Of a stretch of DNA of 64,000 bases, positions 56,341 through 64,000 are shown in pieces; position 1 is the first letter of the stretch, and every line of letters begins with the position of its first letter. The position numbers were made by a program, and so were the translations under genes. The notes under the pieces were generated by a model, which saw only the letters and a program-made list of their open reading frames with translations, ran no database searches and had not been told where the DNA came from. The DNA lies in assembly GCA_029891345.1 (NCBI GenBank), contig CM056997.1, positions 218,754,712 through 218,818,711 of the forward strand, given 5' to 3'. The stretch comes from Dryococelus australis. Taxonomy: Eukaryota > Arthropoda > Insecta > Phasmatodea > Phasmatidae.

Positions 56341-58240
56341 TTTTTTACTTTTTAAAATTACTTTGAATCGCACATTATTAACAGTGGTTGTCGGAAATAA
56401 GCTCATTTCACGAGATTATTTTTCCGGATTGAATAAAAATATTACTATATTTAATTCGTTGCATGCAGTTGGCTCTGTCACATATTTATTAAGTGTAATT
56501 GTTTCTTTGAAAAACTGCTATAGATTTTCCACCATTTTCACTGACTTGAGTAGTTGCATTTAATTGCGAATAGGTTGTATTACACTGATTGGATTTTTAA
56601 GTAGAAGCAACTTTACTTTAATTGCTTACCTGTAAAAATAAGGTAATTTTTTTAAGACTGTACATTGTATACCTCATAACTAAAATAACGTATCTCAATT
56701 CAGTGTTTTGCTTACAGGTTATGAGTAACATAATTCATGTGTTATTTTTTCCTTTCATGCTTATCTGTCTGAAAAAGCAGAGTAGCTCTTTTTTTAGAGA
56801 GGCGGATAAATATTGCATTAATTAGTTTGAAATTACACAGCAATATTTGGTAAAAAAAAACGCTATCAAGTTGCAGTTTTGCTCTTCAAACAAACCACCG
56901 CGTGTATACGATGTATAATTTACTTATCGTATTTCGATACTATAAAAGAGGTAAATGAAAACATAGAAAATAATAATGGTAGGCATTTTTAGAGGGATGT
57001 TTGTAATTATATTTCAAATAAAATTACACGGAAGTGTATGTTGACGGAACAGAAAGATATTAATAAATCAGATAATCAATATAAATAGCGCTCGACACCA
57101 TACTCACGAGTAGGCATTTTAAACCCACAAGTTTTCGCATTATACAAGAAATGACCGAATAAAAATCACATCTGACAATAAAAAAGTGTTAATTTATACT
57201 ATTAATTGCGGTTATTTAAATAATTTGTCAAGAGCGGGGATGGCAGATAGCTGTGAGCGTAGCAGGCCTAGAGCAAAAAAAGGACGATTTCAGTGGCGGC
57301 CCTTGACAAACCGCGGCGTGTCTGCTACTGTCTCAGGACGTAGAGAAATGTCGTTCAGGCACACAATTATCGTTGAAGGAGTGTGGAGTACAATACCCAA
57401 GTCAGCTCAACATTGGACTGTTTCCTGGTGTTTGCCATTAGCACGAACAAAATTAACGAGGAAATAGTTAAAGATAGAAATGTTATTTACGTAAGAAGGA
57501 ACTTTGAAACGTTTTTACTTTTCTACTGAAATTGTTTTAACCAAATAGAAAAATTACAATTCAGTCAAACTACATTATTCATACAAGGAGATGCATCTAT
57601 CCAGAACCGTAAGTAAACAAACACTCCTGTCGCTGTTGACCACGTGACTTATTGACACTTGCGATTTGCGTTGCTGTCATGGCAATTACCCTGGTATCAG
57701 TGATATTTCCTTATTTAAAAGTGTATGGTCTGCAAGTGTTATGCCTGGTTAGCTACAACAGTCAGTAAATAGAAATTATTACCTGTTTCGTATAACTTCA
57801 CTAAATTTAGTCGATTCCAGAAAAGTAGCGTGGCCACAATGTACCTCTCCGCCTCAGCTGTTCTGTTAGTGAAGAATGTAAATAAACACATTCAAACGGC
57901 ACGCGCTGAAAGGCTGACTTTCAGTCTAGTACTCAATGTAGGATAGTTTAGGTAGGTTGCCATTTCCAATCTTTTTACTATCATTATGATCAAGTAATAT
58001 AGTTGGGGAATTGTTTGATTTATTGGTGGGGCAGGCGTGAAAATTTAGTTTAATGTCTTTCGTGGGAAGGCATTGTAAGCTTCACTTTGCGCTACAGTAG
58101 CATTGTGGATTGCATTTTGATTTGATGATGCAGTGGAAAATTATGCTCTTACAGCAATATCATTCAGATGATTATGACTTGTAAGGCTTCTATTTCACCG
58201 AAAGATAAAAACGCGGAAGTAGTAAGGGTGACGGGATTTC
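56341..58240. other. AT-rich spacer, no supported gene
   Basis: A somewhat GC-richer patch around 57,230-57,460 carries a 93-codon open frame rich in Arg and Ser, without recognisable motifs. Nothing else is supported. Confidence 0.4.
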
Positions 58241-58750
58241 ACTTCACTTTTGATTAATGGGATATCCATTTGATATCAAATTGATTGATCGAATTAATCT
58301 GATCTTAATCCAATGAAAAAATTTAATCTGTTAATATTAAACTGAAAATATAATTGTATGAAAATTTTAATTCTGGGTCAAATTAATTCAATATAATTAA
58401 TACATCTTTTTTTTTTTTTCATTTTTCAATGTTGTGTGAATTGATAAGTGTATATAGTTTGGTGCAAGAGTTTGCTAAGGTTCTTCATTTAATTTTTAAT
58501 TTTTTTCAGGGGTTGTGGAGCGGCATGGTACGTCCTCACCCTTGGAGATCTGGTGTTGTACTGAGGTGTGATGTGTTGGGGAAGGGTTATATATGTGTGT
58601 TGAGGTTGGTGCAAGAGTGTACTAATGGTCTTAATTTTTACTTTTTTGTGTGGGAGCATGATGTAAAGCAGTCACCCTCTGATGTCAGGCATTGTACTGA
58701 GGTGTGATTTGTTGGGGAAGGGGTGTATATAGGTATTGTGTAATATTAAT
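58241..58750 (-). repeat. Dispersed repeat, inverted copy of 8.3-8.7 kb, with internal duplication
   Basis: In reverse complement this matches the 8.3-8.7 kb repeat (TTGATATCAAATT, CTTGCACCAAACTATA, CAATTCACACAA). In addition a unit of about 145 bp is duplicated here: TTGGTGCAAGAG occurs at about 58,459 and 58,605, and GTACTGAGGTGTGATNTGTTGG at about 58,558 and 58,697. Confidence 0.55.
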
Positions 58751-59655
58751 TTTCTATGGTATTGAGTTCCTTCCCGCTGCCATCTGGCAGGTGACTGAGG
58801 TAATGGTGTATTTCTGCGAAATGAAATTATTAGGAAATATGCAATAAAATGTGCTATATTTTATTTAAAATGAAATCCACAACATCAGTTTCTTTACCTG
58901 TCCTGTATGTTAATAATGGCATGTCTGATTGTATCCTTATTAGGTATGCAAACAGTAGAAATAAATATTCAAGCAAAGCAAATGAAATGCGCAGCATTTA
59001 CTTTAATGATAAAATCACCACAAAACAAAAAATTAAAATAATGAAACATATGACGTTACACATGACAGAAGTACAAGTCGCAAAACAAGAGACAAAGCAA
59101 TTAAAACGAATTAATCAGTATATGTCGCATATGACAAAGCTATAATGAATGGACCACAAAATTTATATTAATATCAAAACGAAATATATTTCAAACAGCA
59201 GAATAAATGAAACAAGTGCTAACTCACAAAACGAATTGCAGAACATTTTTACATGTTAAAGACCAGGCCAGCTATCCTAGTGTTATAAAGAATGCAACGA
59301 GATAATACAATTCGAACCACCTACCAATATATAAATTAAAATACTTAATTTAAACCATACTAGACACACAAGTGCCTCTCCCTTCGCCTGTCATCTCTAC
59401 ACTGTTTAGAATATACACATATCTTATGACATTAAACGTTTTTATATCACTTCCACTTGGCTGTGAGGTTGGTAAAGGAATGACTCAAGCATTGCATTTG
59501 CGGCGACTTATAAGCTGTGTGTCTGGTACAACAAGAGACTATGTTGACTAAAGATATGGCAGAAACTGCTCAACATTTTGTGAATAAAAAATTTCCTCTT
59601 TGCGAATTCACTGGTTTATATTTTTACTGTAAACTATTGATAATACTAGAGATGG
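58751..59655. other. AT-rich spacer, no supported gene
   Basis: Contains a 98-codon plus-strand open frame (58,849-59,145), Lys/Met-rich, with no recognisable domain. I do not call it a gene. Confidence 0.4.
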
Positions 59656-60440
59656 AAAAAAATTTAGATTTCTAAACTGAAGAGAAAGTGGCATTCTGAA
59701 TTATACTTACAACAAAGTCAAAAACATAGCATATGAAAATGTTAAATGTTTATAGTAAAAAATTTTAAAAAAACTTGCCCCAATACCACATTTTAAATTA
59801 TTTATATTCAATTTCTCTTCCCTGGGAAAGAATAACTAAAGAACTGGCTTGGAATATTGAATGTAGTCTACCACCATGTATAAACTTCCCTATCGTTATC
59901 ATAATTCACTTTTAAACAAACAATAAAACTTTTTTTGAAGTTTAGTGAGTCTTTTATTGCGTGGAAGACATCTGTGTATAGTTATGAGTTAACTTAAAAA
60001 TGGGAATATCACATAATCAAAATCAAATACGGAATGATTTTGCACTTCCAGTTAACACGGGCAAATCAATATTTCTAAACAGGAGAGAAACTCACATTCT
60101 GATTTATAGATAAAACAAAGTCAAACACTTAGCCATTTCCAAGATTTAAAATTAAGTTTTTTTTAACAAACTTCCGGTTAAGTTTAGCGAGACTCGCATC
60201 GCATGAAGGATTTAATCCAGCAATAGTTTATCCAAAAGTAGGATATTTTAAAAAATTAATAAATCTACAGATACTGAAATTAATACTGAGTTATATTAAA
60301 AAATTTAAATAGACATAAACACACTACATCGGCCCAACCAATTTTTTACACAAATTCCGTTTAAGTCTTGGGAGACCACCTTCGGAAATTCGACGCACTT
60401 CTTAACACAGCGGCATTGAAATTCTACGAACTCTCGTAGA
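59656..60440. repeat. Diverged direct duplication, about 390-400 bp apart
   Basis: AAACTGAAGAGAAAGTGGCATTC near 59,672 is echoed by AAACAGGAGAGAAACTCACATTC near 60,078. The following AACAAAGTCAAAAAC and AACAAAGTCAAACAC also correspond, and the later TTTAGTGAGTC / TTTAGCGAGAC words keep the same order. An old tandem duplication in AT-rich DNA. Confidence 0.5.
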
Positions 60441-62130
60441 ACGACCTCAGAAATGCACTTGACACTATAAACAACACTTATAAACAAAAACTATAAAATT
60501 ATTAGCACGAATAATTAATCAATTTTAGCACAGATCACATTTAATGGTACAAAGGAACAATATGCAAAAAACTAAAATATTTCGAAAAATGCGAGATCTG
60601 AAACGAAACTAAAATGTGTTCTCTCTGCCCTGCCGAGCAGTTTAGAAGATATAGTTAGAAAGCTCCCTCCAACCCCTCACCCAAAGAGTGTCTTCGTCAT
60701 GCATACCTCCCTCTGCCTGGGAGCAGAGCAGAGCATTGACCCTTTCCCATAGCCTCCAACCCAGACTCTCGCTTGTTGAAACATTTACTGGAATCTAAAG
60801 AAACATTTATTAAGTCCCACTGGAAAAAATTATTATTCCATCAACAGTAACATTTAAGTTTGAATTTACATTCATCCCAAAAAAATTCCAAGAAACTAAT
60901 TTTTTTTTGGTGACTTAGAAGAAATTTTAAGTGTAAATTTTATCATGTTTTCCAATAAACTTATTCATTTTATGTTTAAAGTATTTCCACTAAACTTATT
61001 AATATTTAATTTAAAGTATTGCCAGTAAACTTATTTATCTTAAAAGTTCCCCAGAAATCAAGGAAATTGTGAATAATTTCTTACAAGACAAATACAGGAG
61101 ATATTTTACTTAATAAATCTAAGTGAGTCATAAGACTTTTTATATATAATGTATTTTTAAGTATTCACAGTACACCATTTTTAAAACACCTATCATTCGA
61201 TTTAAGTGATACATAGCAAACATGTTTTAACTATTGATAACAAACAAATTGAAATAATTGCGTGTAGCAGAGAAAAATACATATTTTGCATGTAGAGTTC
61301 TATCAAATTTTACTTATAACCAAAGTTCCCATACAAGATTTTTGGTTATACCATTGTAAAGGAAAACAATACAATCTCATTGAAACCTATCATTTTATGT
61401 TAAGTAATAATTTGCTCCAATTTTATTATAATGAAATATTATCTCATTTTTAATTTTTCTTTACTTTCCTGCTATGCATTTAAATAAATCATAATTGAAT
61501 GATGTCAGAGTTGAGTAAATAAACATGTTTCTCTCTTAGGAACAAGAAAGTGGGTGGAGTGCAGACTCTACGTGAGAAACTTGAATTTTTCATGCAAGAT
61601 GGCCCACTCCCTACTAACTGCTAGCTGAGGATAATGCATTTGAAGGACAAAGCTTGAGTTGTTGGCCAACACTGCTTCCGGGAAAACTTGTACACTTACC
61701 AACATTTTTCGAAGTTCTCTGCAGGAATATTAAATGTTTTTTAAAAGAATTTCATAAACAAACAAGTTTTAAAGATACTAGAAAATTATTTCTTGATGGT
61801 ATTGAAAATATAAAATAATAATTTACAAATACTTGATCATTCACAGTCATACAAAGTATATTAGTGTAAAAATATTATACAATAAAACGACACTAGTAAT
61901 TAAAAACTATATTATACAAAGATATATAAAAAAAATTTAACATTTAAATATTTTCATTTCCAAAACAGAAAATATCAATACATGCAGAAACTGATCGTTC
62001 TTAATGGGTTTTTCACGGATAAATAAAATCTATCTTGCTAACCACTTGTTTTGAAAACATTTCTTAAAAATTTCTAGTTATTAAATAATATAAAAATCAA
62101 TTACAAGAAAAATATTCTATGTAAAGATAG
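60441..62130. other. AT-rich spacer, nothing recognised
   Basis: No gene, array or RNA that I can support. Confidence 0.45.
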
Positions 62131-63180
62131 CATCATCTTATGACATGAAAATCATTAAAACTTTTCACCATGTTACATCAGAATTCATTATCGACTTCAT
62201 AATTGTAAAAACATCACATATCTTATGACATGAAAATCATTAAAAAACTTCACTATTTCACATCAGAAATCATTAAAAATAGAAAAAACTGTAAAAAAAT
62301 TTCACCGTGTTATGGCTGAAAATCATTATAAACTTTAAAACATCATGTCATCTTACACATGAAAATTATTAAAATTAGAAACTTTTCACCATGTTACATC
62401 AGAAATCATTTACAACTTTAAAATTGTAAAAACATCACATATATCTCGACATGAAAATCATTAAAAAAACTTTTCACCATTTTACATAAAAAAACATTTG
62501 AAACTGTAAAAACTTTTCACCACATTATGACAGAAAATCATTAAAACTTTAAAACATTACATCATCCTTCAACATGAAAATTATTTAAAACTTTTCAAAA
62601 TGTTTTGTCGGAAATCATTCAAAAACCTTAAAACTGTAAAAATGTTCACCATGTTATGCCGAAAAAACACTAAAAACCTTACATCATGTAACGTCAGAAA
62701 TCATTATGCACTTTAAAACTGTAAAAACGATACATCATGTTAAAAATGGAAATCATTATAAGCTTTAAAACATCACATCATCTTATGACATGAAAATTAT
62801 TTAAAACTTTTCTCCTTGTTATGTCAGAAATCATTAAGATCTTTAAAATTGTAAAATCATTTCACCATATTACGACTGAAAATAATTAATAACCTTATAT
62901 CATGTTACTTTATAAATAATTAAAACCTCACATAATGTTACATCTGAAAATGATTAAAAACTTTAAAAGTGTAGAAACTTTTCACCATATTACATCAGAA
63001 AATCATTAACAACTTTTCACAATTTTTCATCAGAAATCATGAAAACTTTAACACTGTAAAAACGTTTCATCATATTACGACTGAAAACCATTAACATCAT
63101 TAAAAATTGTTCATTGTGTTATATCAAAAATTATTTAATCCTGAAAAATCAAAACAAATCATGCTATATCTGAAACAAAT
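62131..63180. repeat. Degenerate satellite-like array (ATCATTAAAAACTTT / TTCACCATGTTA)
   Basis: About 1 kb made of short words that recur in a loosely regular order: CATGAAAATCATT or TCAGAAATCATT, then AAAACTTTAAAACTGTAAAA, then ACTTTTCACCATGTTA. I count at least a dozen recurrences of the ATCATT core, mostly 40-80 bp apart, with many substitutions and indels. There is no coding frame. Confidence 0.75.
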
Positions 63181-64000
63181 GATAAAACCTTAACACATAA
63201 TATTTGCAATGTAAATATCATCAATACAATTTTCGCTTAGAGACACGACTTAAAATCAATTTATGTCTCTTTAGAGGAGTAACAAGTGGTGGTGGAGGCG
63301 ATGCAGGTGATATCGGTAAAATGATAGGACTATATCTTATTTGTTGAGGTGAAGCCATAAACGAAGGAGGAAATGGAGAAATTAAATTTGTGACGGTTGC
63401 ATCGTCACTGGTTTGTTTTTAGTGCCATATCTCAAAGGTTGGTAGCCGTGGTTCGCACTAAGGTCTTCCAATTTTTAATTTAGTATTTTTATATTAATTA
63501 TTAGCATTATAGAATGTATATATGTTATGTTAAACATTTATATTTAGATCATGGTAACGTAATTTATATTGCTTTTATTTCTCAGCTAGTGTTTTTAGTA
63601 ATATTTGCATTTGTAATTTTTCAATGTCCAGCTGAGTGTGGGCTGTTGAAACTCTTTGCTTGTTAGTTTGTAGTTCGCATGGTCGTCGGTAGTGGCGCGC
63701 GGTTGACGGCGTGTTCCCTTGCAGTAGATCAGTGTATTAGTTAGCCAGCAGTCTAGCCTTGTGGAGGCACCAAGTGTGTGCTCGCGATGTCAGCTGTTTT
63801 TGCTGAGAACGATGGAAAGGAATGACAACTGTAAAATTTGCCTTTCACGTAAGGAGGCTTTGGCAGTTACAAATATATGAACCATGCTAAAGATGTAGGC
63901 ATCTGAGTTTAACATAAGTTGGTTCAGTTTTTGCGCCGATAGCTTCCATGTTTTTCGCAATGTTAGTTGCAGTACATTGTCTTGTCTGTCACATCATGTT
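63181..64000. other. Right end: mostly unassigned, possible first exon
   Basis: The last 400 bp are GC-richer. From about 63,810 the plus strand has a start with MERNDNCKICLS and then a donor-like CACGTAAGG. The NCKICL pair recalls the beginning of zinc-finger-associated domains, but the frame is only 22 codons before a stop unless spliced. It could be the first exon of a host gene extending beyond the window. Confidence 0.2.

Overview
This window reads as nuclear DNA of an arthropod, most likely an insect with a large, repeat-rich genome. It is AT-rich and has almost no intact long reading frames. It carries arthropod-type mobile elements: Ty3/Gypsy elements of the env-bearing errantivirus kind, hAT transposase remnants and tRNA-like SINE pieces. 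It also carries a decayed insertion from an insect large DNA virus. I found no confident host gene, no rRNA or tRNA gene, and no bacterial-type operon or CRISPR array.

Layout. 0-10 kb: a GC-rich hairpin block, a 3 x 45 bp tandem array, an AC/TC microsatellite, a minus-strand stretch (about 1.9-5.3 kb) of broken but coding-like blocks I cannot name, then AT-rich spacer and a 5 x 85 bp array. 13.6-16.5 kb: a minus-strand, F-type env gene with its own polypurine tract and LTR-like start but no gag or pol. 16.75-19.8 kb: a block visibly richer in GC, packed with short genes on both strands. These are an L1R/F9L-like membrane protein, a C-terminally anchored protein, an unidentified 190-residue protein, two broken BRO genes (one with a DUF3627-like C-terminal half) and a small membrane protein. 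19.9-20.5 kb: a small minus-strand gene with KVTAKSC repeats and a clean C-terminal domain.

23.2-36.9 kb: a minus-strand Gypsy element with recognisable LTRs at both ends (TGTGA...TCACA), gag, pol and env. Its env is split just after the signal peptide by a 3.8 kb hAT-type insertion (27.16-30.96 kb). 40.0-51.2 kb: a second, related but divergent Gypsy element in the opposite orientation. It is interrupted between reverse transcriptase and RNase H by about 3.1 kb holding a second hAT fragment. The two elements point away from each other. 51-64 kb: mostly AT-rich non-coding DNA with a GC-rich promoter-like block, a SINE, an inverted second copy of the 8.4 kb repeat, and about 1 kb of degenerate satellite-like repeats.

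Nearly everything recognisable is parasitic DNA. Every element seen carries stops, frameshifts, mutated active sites or insertions. The most unusual object is the viral insert at 16.75-19.8 kb together with its flanks. All family assignments come from reading translated motifs by eye; no search was run.
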